In this document: piece by piece, positions 35,532-43,327 of the stretch
How the letters are laid out: each line of letters opens with the position of its first letter
Numbering within the stretch: the first letter of the stretch is position 1
Source of the DNA: Litoribacter ruber
Lineage (GTDB): Bacteria; Bacteroidota; Bacteroidia; Cytophagales; Cyclobacteriaceae
Direction of reading: 5' to 3'
Assembly: GCF_018500185.1 (NCBI RefSeq)
Contig: NZ_JAHBGI010000012.1
Coordinates: forward strand, 64,708-128,707
DNA length: 64,000 bases
The notes under the pieces: generated by a model
The model's input: the letters and a program-made list of their open reading frames with translations, nothing else
What the model was told of the DNA's origin: nothing
Databases searched by the model: none
Made by a program: the position numbers and the translations under genes

Positions 35532-38090
35532 ATGCGTTTATTATTAATCTTATTATTGCTATTTCCTTTTGGTCTCATGGCCCAGCAAATCTCAAGCACC
35601 TACTTGGATGAGTCGGGGGTCATCCGCTGGTCTGAAGATGAAGCCGAGGTAAAAGGGTTCGGTGTGAATTACACGGTTCCTTTTGCACATGCCTATCGGA
35701 CTGCCGAAAGGTTGGGCGTGAATCAGAAAGAGGCCATTGACAATGATTTGTACCATTTTACCCGCCTGGGTTTTGATCTTTATCGTGTACATGTGTGGGA
35801 TACGGAGATCAGCGATTCATTGGGAAGCCTTCTGGAAAATGAGCACCTCGATCATTTCGACTATTTGATCCACAGATTAAATGAACTGGATATAAACTAT
35901 GTAATCACCCCGATTGCCTTTTGGGGAAACGGATGGCCGGAGCCCAATGAGGATACACCCGGCTTTTCTGAAAAATATGGAAAGGATGAATGTCTTACCG
36001 ACCCCAATTGTATTAAGGCCCAAGAAAACTATTTGACCCAATTCATGAATCACACCAACCCTTACACTGGTGTAGCATATAAGGATGATCCCCGCCTGAT
36101 AGCTGTGGAGGTAAGCAATGAGCCCCATCATAGGGGTGAGGCTGCGGAAGTTCAGAAATTTGTGCAAGGCATGGTGGAGGCCATTCGTGCCTCGGGGACC
36201 GAAAAGCCGATATTTTATAATGCCAGCCATGGAACTCATTTCATTGAGGAATATTTTGAAGGGGGAGCCCAAGGTGGTACTTTCCAATGGTATCCCACTG
36301 GTCTGGGCTACAAGAAAGAAATTCCAGGCAACCTGCTACCAAATGTAAACGACTACCATATTCCATTTTCGGAGGCCTTTGAAAAACACCATGCGGGCAA
36401 GCTCGTGTATGAGTTTGATGCTGCGGATGTGGGGCGTACCTATATCTATCCGGTGATGGCCAGGTCTTTCAGAACGGCGGGTATACAGATTGGGACGCAT
36501 TTTTCCTATGATCCCACTTTTATGGCTGATGTCAATACCGAATATGACACCCATTACATGAATCTGGCCTACACACCAGGTAAAGCAATTTCCTTGTTGA
36601 TTAGCGGCGAAGTTTTTCGCAAAGTGCCCATGAGAGCGGAGTTTGGGAATTATCCCCAAAACCTCGAGTTTGATGATTTTACAATTGACTACCATTCCGA
36701 CCTTGCTCTTTTCAATTCGGGCAAAAAATATTTCTACACCAACGCCCATGAACATGAACCCAAGAATATTTCCTTGCTCCAGCAAGTGGCGGGCGTAGGA
36801 AACAGCCCCTTGATTAAATACCAGGGGACTGGAGCTTATTTTCTGGACAAGCTTGATGAGGATAGCTGGCGACTGGAAGTGATGCCTGATGCAATCTGGG
36901 TGGAGGATCCTTTTGGGAGAAACAGTCCAGACAAAATTTTGGCTGTAATAAATTGGGCGAGCCATTCCATGCGCATCAACCTTGAAGGTTTGGGGGAAGA
37001 TTTTAGTATCAAAGGTATCAATGATGGAAATACTGTGGATGTGACCGCAGAACAAAAATCATTTGAAATCCAACCGGGCACCTACGTTGTACAACGTGCC
37101 GGCTCATCGAAGTCATGGCCTGCAGATGAGGATTTTGGCAAAGGAAAGTTGGGCGATTTCTATGCCCCGAAGGCAACAATAGAAAAATCCTATTTGGTGC
37201 ATAACTCAATTAAGTCGGCATCCTTGGATCAACCTTTGAAAATTGAAGTAAAGTATGTAGCTAAAGAAAAACCAAAAGCAATCAAAATCCAACCTGGATT
37301 TAGGGATCCAATAGCGTTGGAAGAGGTTAAGCCATACCACTACCAGGCAGAAATTCCTGCAGATTTATTATATGAAGGCTTGTTTGAATACCACTTGATA
37401 GTGAAAAATAAAGACGGCAAAAACATTACCTATCCGGCAGGAAAGGAAGGACGACCTTCTGATTGGGATTTCTATGATCGTGAGGCCTACAAAGTGAATA
37501 TTACCCCTGCCGAATATCCTATTCATCTCTTTGATGCCAAATCGGATTCAGAGTGGCTGGTAAGGCAATGGAGGGAGGGGTTCCGGCTAGTGCCAACCAA
37601 GCATTCCACGGAATTTGAGTACCTAATGCCTATTGAACAGCTATTTGTGGAAGACCCGGAAAACCTGAATGCTGAGCCGATCTACGATTATAGCTTCAAG
37701 CATTTTATACTGGATGCTATAAAAGGAAGGAAAAACGATCTTTCCTCTAAAAACAGGTTGGTCTTGAAAGGCCGTTCTTTGGAGGAAAAGCCCCTAAATC
37801 TTCAGGTTGCGTTTGTGATGGATGATGGAAGCGCCTATGGGTGCATGGTTGAAATAGGAGCAGAGATGGGAGAGTACACTTTGGATCTGAATTCTGTTCA
37901 ACCGGTGAAAACGGTTACCTTACCAAGGCCTTATCCAAGTTTTCTTCCTTACTATTTTGAACATGATCTTCCTGAGGATTTTGATATCACTAGGGTCGAA
38001 AGTCTGCAGTTTTCGATAGGGCCTGAGCTGGATGAGGATGAAAAGAAGGCTTCCCATGGATTGGGGATTATTTCCATCCGGCTAGAGTAA
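35532..38090 (+). CDS. secreted GH5-like glycoside hydrolase
   Basis: A secreted protein of 852 residues with signal peptide MRLLLILLLLFPFGLMAQ. Residues 20 to about 400 look like a TIM-barrel cellulase-family (GH5/GH-A clan) domain: GFGVNYTVPFAHAY, the FDLYRVHVWD strand, VITPIAFWGNGWPEPN, VEVSNEPHH with the likely acid/base Glu, IFYNASHGTHF, and YEFDAAD, whose Glu is the candidate nucleophile. The C-terminal half is beta-rich and may hold one or two sandwich modules. Substrate is unknown, and no SusCD or other glycanase is adjacent. The ATG at 35532 was preferred to GTG at 35481 because it starts the signal peptide. The tail overlaps the converging channel gene by 23 bases. Confidence 0.72.
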   Translation: MRLLLILLLLFPFGLMAQQISSTYLDESGVIRWSEDEAEVKGFGVNYTVPFAHAYRTAERLGVNQKEAIDNDLYHFTRLGFDLYRVHVWDTEISDSLGSLLENEHLDHFDYLIHRLNELDINYVITPIAFWGNGWPEPNEDTPGFSEKYGKDECLTDPNCIKAQENYLTQFMNHTNPYTGVAYKDDPRLIAVEVSNEPHHRGEAAEVQKFVQGMVEAIRASGTEKPIFYNASHGTHFIEEYFEGGAQGGTFQWYPTGLGYKKEIPGNLLPNVNDYHIPFSEAFEKHHAGKLVYEFDAADVGRTYIYPVMARSFRTAGIQIGTHFSYDPTFMADVNTEYDTHYMNLAYTPGKAISLLISGEVFRKVPMRAEFGNYPQNLEFDDFTIDYHSDLALFNSGKKYFYTNAHEHEPKNISLLQQVAGVGNSPLIKYQGTGAYFLDKLDEDSWRLEVMPDAIWVEDPFGRNSPDKILAVINWASHSMRINLEGLGEDFSIKGINDGNTVDVTAEQKSFEIQPGTYVVQRAGSSKSWPADEDFGKGKLGDFYAPKATIEKSYLVHNSIKSASLDQPLKIEVKYVAKEKPKAIKIQPGFRDPIALEEVKPYHYQAEIPADLLYEGLFEYHLIVKNKDGKNITYPAGKEGRPSDWDFYDREAYKVNITPAEYPIHLFDAKSDSEWLVRQWREGFRLVPTKHSTEFEYLMPIEQLFVEDPENLNAEPIYDYSFKHFILDAIKGRKNDLSSKNRLVLKGRSLEEKPLNLQVAFVMDDGSAYGCMVEIGAEMGEYTLDLNSVQPVKTVTLPRPYPSFLPYYFEHDLPEDFDITRVESLQFSIGPELDEDEKKASHGLGIISIRLE

Positions 38091-38739
38091 TTAGGCTTTC
38101 TTCAGATCTGCCATTATATCCAAAACCCACAGTAGAGATTACGCCCATAAGCCAATACATGGTGGTCGGCACATCAGAAAACTCCTCCGGTTGGGCGGAG
38201 TTTTCTGCATAATAGAGCAGTATGGAAGAGAGTACCAGAAAGAAGAAGGTAAACAAACTGAAGATAACCAGATAGCTGAGCCTCTTTTTGTAGACCTTGT
38301 ACATAAAGTCAAGGGAGTCAGTGAACCTCACTAGTCGCAAAATGGCGAAGATTCTGAACAGCCGCATGATTCGGAAAAACCGGAGATCCAGTCCAAAAAA
38401 GGGGAGATAAAATGGTAAAATAGCCAGCAGGTCAATTACCATCATGGGAGAGGTGGCAAATTTGAGATTTCCTTTTGCGGAATTAGGGTAGTCGGGGTGC
38501 ATATTGCCCGTCCAAACCCTGCCCAGGTACTCGATGCTGAAAATAACGATGCTGAAAACTTCAAAACCATTGAAGAGCGCGGGACTCCATTCATAAATAT
38601 AGTCCACAGACCTCAATATGATGCCCAAAACATTTAAAAAGATCAAGGAGATGATGAACACATTTATCCACCAGCTGGCCGAACCTGTTTGCTCAGGAGG
38701 TGAAAGTAAGTGATAAGTTATTTCCTTCAACTTTTTCAT
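38068..38739 (-). CDS. voltage-gated-type ion channel, truncated before the last helix
   Basis: An ion-transport protein of 223 residues. S1 (WWINVFIISLIFLNVLGII), S2-S3, the Arg-rich S4 (FFRIMRLFRIFAILRLVRF) and S5 (LVIFSLFTFFFLVLSSILLYY) are seen, followed by the pore helix MYWLMGVISTVGFG. A normal K+ channel then continues with D and an S6 helix of about 25 residues. Here the frame reads YNGRSEESLITLAGWK and stops. In another frame GATATA follows the filter Gly, giving the expected GDI, but that frame also stops 9 codons later. S6 is therefore missing in every frame, so the gene is probably a 3'-truncated remnant. The end overlaps the GH5-like gene. ATG at 38739 preferred over TTG at 38745. 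Confidence 0.75.
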   Translation of the reverse strand: MKKLKEITYHLLSPPEQTGSASWWINVFIISLIFLNVLGIILRSVDYIYEWSPALFNGFEVFSIVIFSIEYLGRVWTGNMHPDYPNSAKGNLKFATSPMMVIDLLAILPFYLPFFGLDLRFFRIMRLFRIFAILRLVRFTDSLDFMYKVYKKRLSYLVIFSLFTFFFLVLSSILLYYAENSAQPEEFSDVPTTMYWLMGVISTVGFGYNGRSEESLITLAGWK

Positions 38740-38850
38740 GGGCAAAAATTAGGATCATTGACTCCCATATTCATAAAATAATGGGGCAGGCTATGGTGTA
38801 ATTATTTGCAAATGCAGAAAATAGCTATTAATATTCCTACTTGTATAAAG

Positions 38851-38908
38851 CCAAAAGCAACTCAAAAGTTTTTTGTTTTGTGTGCCCATCCGGGAACCAG
38901 GCTTTTGG
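38851..38908. repeat. inverted repeat in the leader of the symporter gene
   Basis: CCAAAAGC (38851-38858) and GCTTTTGG (38901-38908) can pair around a 42-base loop, 35 bases before the symporter start. No riboswitch family was recognised. The glycine riboswitch consensus was looked for and is absent. Confidence 0.4.
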
Positions 38909-38942
38909 TGATTATTAACTGTTAGAAAATCAATCAATTAAC

Positions 38943-40298
38943 GTGGGTGAACTTATAGTCAATTTCAGTAATTGGATTTGGGATACCCCTATGCTTATCT
39001 TATTGATGGGTGGGGGATTAATATTATTGGCCTATTCAGGCTTTTTGCCTTTTCGAAAACTAGGGCATGCCATGAAGGTAGTCAGGGGAAAATACGACGA
39101 CTCCAACATGCCCGGCCAGATTACCTCCTTTCAGGCGCTTTCCGCAGCGATTGCCGCTACCGTGGGCCTTGGGAATATAAGCGGGGTAGCCATTGCCATT
39201 AATATGGGTGGGCCTGGCGCCATCTTTTGGATGTGGATGTCTGCCTTTGTGGGTATGGCTACCAAGTTTTTTACCTGTAGCCTTGCTATCATGTACAGGG
39301 GCAAAGACACTGCTGGGGTGATCCAGGGTGGTCCCATGTATGTCATTGAGGAGGGAATGGGCCGAAAGTGGAAATTCCTTTCCATCATCTTTTGCGTGGC
39401 GGGGATACTTGGTCTGTTGGCTATTTTCCAGGCTAACCAATTGACAGCAACGTTTAGGTTTGTACTTCTTGAGCCTGCCGGACTCGATAGGGGGGCGACT
39501 ACACGTTGGATAATCGGTATCAGTATGATGGTCATTGTGGCAGGTGTGATCTTGGGGGGGATCAAAAGAATCGCCCTTGTGGCCTCCAAACTTGTTCCTT
39601 TCATGGTTGGACTTTATTTCGCTACCGTTTTACTCATTGTTTTCAAATACATCGGCGAGGTACCTGCTATGCTATGGCTTATCGTTGAGGATGCCTTTAC
39701 GGGCAATGCCGTGATGGGCGGTGCTGTTGGAGCCGTGATTGTAACCGGGGCAAGAAGAGCTGCCTTTAGTAATGAGGCCGGAATCGGTACTGCACCGATG
39801 GTACACGGTGCTTCCAGAAACAACGAGCCCGTTAGAGAAGGCTTGATCGCCATGCTGGGACCGTTTATCGACACCATTGTGGTTTGTACCTTGACCTCTT
39901 TGGTTATCCTATTGACTGGGGTATGGCAGACCACCGAAAATGATGGTGTAAGATTGACTTTATCTGCATTTGAGATGGCCTTGCCTGGTTTTGGGAAGTA
40001 CCTGTTGATGACAGCGGTGTTGGTTTTTGCCTTTTCTACCATGTTTACCTACAGTTATTATGGGCATAAATGCTTTAATTACCTCTTTGGAGCTAAAAAA
40101 GCCGATTATTATAACTATTTTTACTTAATAACAATCGTGGCAGGGGCGGTGGCCTCTCTTGAGGTGGTGATCAGTTTTGTGGATGGGATGTACGCTATCA
40201 TGGCCATTCCGACCATGATTTCGGCAATTTACCTTTCTCCAAAGGTGAGGGCCGCTACGAAGGATTATTTCAGAAGAATGAAGGAACTGGATGTATGA
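38943..40298 (+). CDS. sodium:alanine/glycine symporter (AGCS family)
   Basis: A 451-residue inner-membrane symporter that takes up alanine or glycine with Na+. The AGCS signatures are present: FQALSAAIAATVGLGNISGVAIAI, GPGAIFWMWMSAFVGMATKF, GGPMYVIEEGMG and SNEAGIGTAPMVHGAS. About ten hydrophobic segments. The only start that keeps the usual N-terminus (GELIVNFSNWIWDTPM) is GTG at 38943. The stop overlaps the ATG of glycerate kinase by 4 bases (ATGA), so both are made together. Confidence 0.93.
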   Translation: MGELIVNFSNWIWDTPMLILLMGGGLILLAYSGFLPFRKLGHAMKVVRGKYDDSNMPGQITSFQALSAAIAATVGLGNISGVAIAINMGGPGAIFWMWMSAFVGMATKFFTCSLAIMYRGKDTAGVIQGGPMYVIEEGMGRKWKFLSIIFCVAGILGLLAIFQANQLTATFRFVLLEPAGLDRGATTRWIIGISMMVIVAGVILGGIKRIALVASKLVPFMVGLYFATVLLIVFKYIGEVPAMLWLIVEDAFTGNAVMGGAVGAVIVTGARRAAFSNEAGIGTAPMVHGASRNNEPVREGLIAMLGPFIDTIVVCTLTSLVILLTGVWQTTENDGVRLTLSAFEMALPGFGKYLLMTAVLVFAFSTMFTYSYYGHKCFNYLFGAKKADYYNYFYLITIVAGAVASLEVVISFVDGMYAIMAIPTMISAIYLSPKVRAATKDYFRRMKELDV

Positions 40299-41395
40299 AA
40301 ATCTTAATCGCACCGAATGCATTTAAAGGCACCATGAAGGCCGGTGAGGCTGCTGAAATCATTCGGACTGCGATCCTAGATAAACATCCTGATTATGATA
40401 TCAAAGCATGTCCCATTGCCGACGGAGGTGATGGGACATGTTTGTTGTTAACCCAAGCCATGGGGCTTGAAAAGCGGGAATTGCTTGCCTTGGATCCCCT
40501 GGGGAGACCTGTCAAAGGTTTTTATGGTTGGGACATAGGGAGTGAAAAAGCCTTCGTCGATGTGTCGACTGTTTCCGGGGTTGGCTTGTTAAAAGCCGAA
40601 GAAAGGGATCCTTTCATCACCTGCACCTACGGAACGGGGGAATTAATCAAAGCTGCTTACCAAGAAGGAGCCAGGGAAATCGAACTGGGGCTGGGAGGCA
40701 GTGCCACCATTGACATGGGTGTCGGGATTCTTAATGCCCTGGGCTTCAAATTTCTGAATCAATGGGGGAGGGAAGTAGCCATGTTTTCCCCTTATTTTTT
40801 GGACAAAATCAATTTCATCCAAAGGCCCATTGAAAAACTCAACTTAAAATTTAGCCTGCTCTGTGATGTGCAAAATCAATTCCTTGGACCAGCGGGTGCC
40901 GTGCCTGTCTTTGGACCGCAAAAGGGCTTGGAGGCTGAAAGGGTGGAGGAAATAGAAGGCATTACAGCGCGTTTTTTTGAAATGCTGCAGGAAAAAAGCC
41001 CATTTGAGCTGGAAGATAGGCCGGGATTTGGTGCAGCAGGCGGAATTGCGTTGGGCTTGAGTGCTTTTTTCCCCACAAACTTGATAAGTGGGCCCGAATA
41101 TTTCTTTGCCAAAGTAGGTATGGAGGAGAAAGTGAAATGGGCTGATTTGGTTATTACCGGGGAGGGCCGATATGATGAACAATCTGCTGAGGGGAAAGGA
41201 AGCTTCATACTGCTGCAGATTGCCAAAAAACACGGAAAACCCATACATTTAATTACTTCAGGTGAGATACCCGGTCCTGGTTTCGACGAAACCATTTTTT
41301 TACCGCCACTTCCTGAAAAGGGAGATAGTGAATCTGCCAAAAAGTTTCTGCTTCAGTCGGTTATAGATTTTTTTAAAGAAAACCCTCCAGAGTAG
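40295..41395 (+). CDS. glycerate kinase (GlxK/GarK type)
   Basis: Phosphorylates glycerate to 2- or 3-phosphoglycerate with ATP. The 366-residue type I glycerate kinase is clear from MKILIAPNAFKGTMKAGEAAEII, CPIADGGDGTCLLL, YGTGELIKAA, LGLGGSATIDMGVGIL, RPGFGAAGGIALGLSAF-like text and VITGEGRYDEQSAEGK. Most enzymes of this type make 2-phosphoglycerate. Being coupled to an alanine/glycine symporter suggests use of amino acids through hydroxypyruvate or glyoxylate (inference). A terminator follows directly. Confidence 0.93.
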   Translation: MKILIAPNAFKGTMKAGEAAEIIRTAILDKHPDYDIKACPIADGGDGTCLLLTQAMGLEKRELLALDPLGRPVKGFYGWDIGSEKAFVDVSTVSGVGLLKAEERDPFITCTYGTGELIKAAYQEGAREIELGLGGSATIDMGVGILNALGFKFLNQWGREVAMFSPYFLDKINFIQRPIEKLNLKFSLLCDVQNQFLGPAGAVPVFGPQKGLEAERVEEIEGITARFFEMLQEKSPFELEDRPGFGAAGGIALGLSAFFPTNLISGPEYFFAKVGMEEKVKWADLVITGEGRYDEQSAEGKGSFILLQIAKKHGKPIHLITSGEIPGPGFDETIFLPPLPEKGDSESAKKFLLQSVIDFFKENPPE

Positions 41396-41400
41396 GCACA

Positions 41401-41435
41401 AAAAAAAGGTCTCCGATACGGAAACCTCTTTTTTA
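41401..41435 (+). terminator. terminator of the symporter-glycerate kinase operon
   Basis: AAGGTCTCCG / CGGAAACCTC stem with one mismatch, loop ATA, then six T. The minus strand also has a T run, 114 bases beyond the stop of the converging gene. Confidence 0.82.
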
Positions 41436-41548
41436 ACATAAGCCCTTATTAAATGTATTGAAAACATGAATGCATGTTCAATTCTTTATACGTAGAGAAT
41501 GGATCAAACGCTACAATAGTTTCAAAAAAATCCGTTAAAAAATCTTAA

Positions 41549-41974
41549 CTACTTGATAAAGTAAACCTCTGCAATCTTTTCGTCCTTGATCTTGTAGATT
41601 GCAATGGCGTGCGTGGGCTCCTCTCCCCGAACCCTCGTAACTTCTTCTTGGTCAATCACCGTGTTGCCCTGCACGATTCTATTGATCAGCTTGCAGTACA
41701 AGTCTGGTGTCATGTTAAAGTATCTGGCGTAGTTTTCACGCATTTTTTCTTTTCCTTCATAAAGTAGCGTTTCAGGAAACTGAAAAACCTTGACATCATC
41801 GCTATAAGGCACCAAAAAGGCATCAATATCTCTCTTATTATATGCGTCAAGTTGCTCTTGGGCTAGTCGGCGTCCGGTACGCTCTTCTTTGGTAAGTTCC
41901 CTGAGTTCTTCCTGCTGAGCCCAAAGGGGCAAAGAGAAAGCAAGGGCGAGGGCAAATAGTATAAATTTTTTCAT
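41549..41974 (-). CDS. exported NTF2-like (SnoaL-type) protein
   Basis: A 141-residue protein: signal peptide MKKFILFALALAFSLPLWAQ, then one NTF2-like cone fold (AQEQLDAYNKRDIDAFLVPYSDDVKVFQFP, KMRENYARYF, HAIAIYKIKDEKIAEVYFI). The family includes isomerases, hydrolases and pure binding proteins, and no catalytic pair can be named here, so the role is unknown. It is the second gene after the quinone oxidoreductase (gap 23 bases, same strand), and they probably share a promoter. Confidence 0.85.
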   Translation of the reverse strand: MKKFILFALALAFSLPLWAQQEELRELTKEERTGRRLAQEQLDAYNKRDIDAFLVPYSDDVKVFQFPETLLYEGKEKMRENYARYFNMTPDLYCKLINRIVQGNTVIDQEEVTRVRGEEPTHAIAIYKIKDEKIAEVYFIK

Positions 41975-41997
41975 GTCTAATTTGTCTTTAAGTTATA

Positions 41998-42981
41998 TTA
42001 CGGATTTATGAGCAAAAGTTTTCCAATGTGCACCGAGGATTCCATCATGTTGTGTGCTTCGGAAGCATTTTGGAGAGGAAAGGTTTTGAAAATCACAGGT
42101 TTTAAATTCAAAGGAAAGAGTGGCCAAATGTACTCTTTCAGCTTATCTGCAATTTTCCCTTTGTATTCAATCGATTGGGGTCTCAAAGTGGACCCGGTAA
42201 GCACAAGTCTTTTCTTCATGATTTGAATAAGATCCACTTCTGCATTTTTACCTTTCATGGCATTGATCATCACAATTCTGCCATGCGGATTCACTATTCG
42301 GATGTTTTTGGGCGTGTAGTCCCCGCCAATCATATCCAGCACAATATCGACGCCCTGACTAAGTGTTGAGTTTTTTATCTCTTGTTCAAAATCCTGGGTT
42401 TTATAATTTATGGCCAGGTCAGCCCCAAATTCCAAACAGGCCCTACACTTCGCATCAGAGCCGGCGGTGATGATGACTTTTCCACCCATGGCCTTCACCA
42501 TCTGAATGGCCGTCACTCCAATGCCGCTACTGCCGCCATGGACCAAAACGGTTTCTCCTTTTTGGAAATTTGCAATGTCAAATACGTTGTTCCAAACGGT
42601 AAAAAAGGTTTCGGGTAAGGAGGCTGCCTCTTCCAGCGAGATCCCTTCCGGCACAGGGAGGCATTGTTGCCAAGGAGCACAGGCATATTCCGCATAACCC
42701 CCACCGGACATTAATGCGCAGATTTCTTTTCCTTGAAAATCAGACGGAACACCTTCTCCGATTTCCTCAATTACTCCTGAGACTTCTAGTCCTGGAATAT
42801 CAGCAGGGGCATCTGGCGGAGCGGGATACCGTCCTTTCCGTTGGGCGATATCGGGTCGGTTTACACCTGCGGCCTTTATTTTAATTAGAACTTCTCCTTC
42901 CTTGGGAACAGGTTTGGGTTTTTCCACCAACTTTAGTACCTCTGCTCCACCAGGCTCAATTATGCTGACTGCTTTCATCAT
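41998..42981 (-). CDS. NAD(P)H-quinone oxidoreductase, PIG3/zeta-crystallin family
   Basis: A medium-chain reductase of 327 residues without the zinc site of alcohol dehydrogenases. It has the GroES-like N-terminal domain (MMKAVSIIEPGGAEVLKLVE, AAGVNRPDIAQRKGRYP), then the nucleotide fold VLVHGGSSGIGVTAIQMVKAMG with FGADLAINY and DIVLDMIGG. The wording is that of the TP53I3/PIG3 branch, which reduces quinones with NADPH. Two ATG codons in tandem are possible starts. A promoter -7 element lies at 43015. Confidence 0.9.
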   Translation of the reverse strand: MMKAVSIIEPGGAEVLKLVEKPKPVPKEGEVLIKIKAAGVNRPDIAQRKGRYPAPPDAPADIPGLEVSGVIEEIGEGVPSDFQGKEICALMSGGGYAEYACAPWQQCLPVPEGISLEEAASLPETFFTVWNNVFDIANFQKGETVLVHGGSSGIGVTAIQMVKAMGGKVIITAGSDAKCRACLEFGADLAINYKTQDFEQEIKNSTLSQGVDIVLDMIGGDYTPKNIRIVNPHGRIVMINAMKGKNAEVDLIQIMKKRLVLTGSTLRPQSIEYKGKIADKLKEYIWPLFPLNLKPVIFKTFPLQNASEAHNMMESSVHIGKLLLINP

Positions 42982-43014
42982 TTTTTAATAGTTCTTGGCA
43001 AAACTTAAAGATAG

Positions 43015-43022
43015 CAAAAATA
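43015..43022 (-). promoter_or_regulatory. -7 element of the quinone oxidoreductase gene
   Basis: TATTTTTG on the minus strand, a full match to TAnnTTTG. Leader about 27 bases. Confidence 0.45.
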
Positions 43023-43235
43023 GCATAGGCTTTCTAAATCAGGTTAACTCCCCTCATTGAATGACCTTGATCATGTTTTGCATAAGGTTACTATTAGAAT
43101 GGATAAAATAATCTATTTTTAAAATGTGTAAAATTTGATGGTCTTAATTATGGTAATGTCAAAATTAAGCTTAAATTTTTATTTATAGTGTAACAAATAG
43201 CCCTTGAGTTGATTTTTTGATGTGCACATATTTTG

Positions 43236-43243
43236 TATTTTTG
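43236..43243 (+). promoter_or_regulatory. second possible -7 element upstream of hppA
   Basis: TATTTTTG, 85 bases before the hppA ATG. TTTG lies 16 bases upstream (43216-43219). Weaker candidate than the one at 43263-43293. Confidence 0.3.
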
Positions 43244-43262
43244 ACCTATTACCATCATATTA

Positions 43263-43293
43263 ATTGTCTGGTGCGTGATAAATAATATATTTG
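43263..43293 (+). promoter_or_regulatory. hppA promoter
   Basis: ATTG (3 of 4 for TTTG), 19-base spacer, then TATATTTG, a complete TAnnTTTG. Start expected near 43300, so a leader of about 28 bases. The 346-base gap from 42982 to 43327 otherwise shows nothing but AT-rich DNA and the oppositely oriented promoter at 43015. Confidence 0.6.
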
Positions 43294-43327
43294 CTAAAGT
43301 TAACTAACACTATTAATCCACATTAAC

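Noticed and set aside
36336-37055. 239-residue minus-strand frame inside the GH5-like gene
   Set aside because: Antisense shadow with no signal or domain.
38746-38942. glycine riboswitch before the alanine/glycine symporter
   Set aside because: The paired aptamer consensus is not present; only one long-loop inverted repeat is seen.
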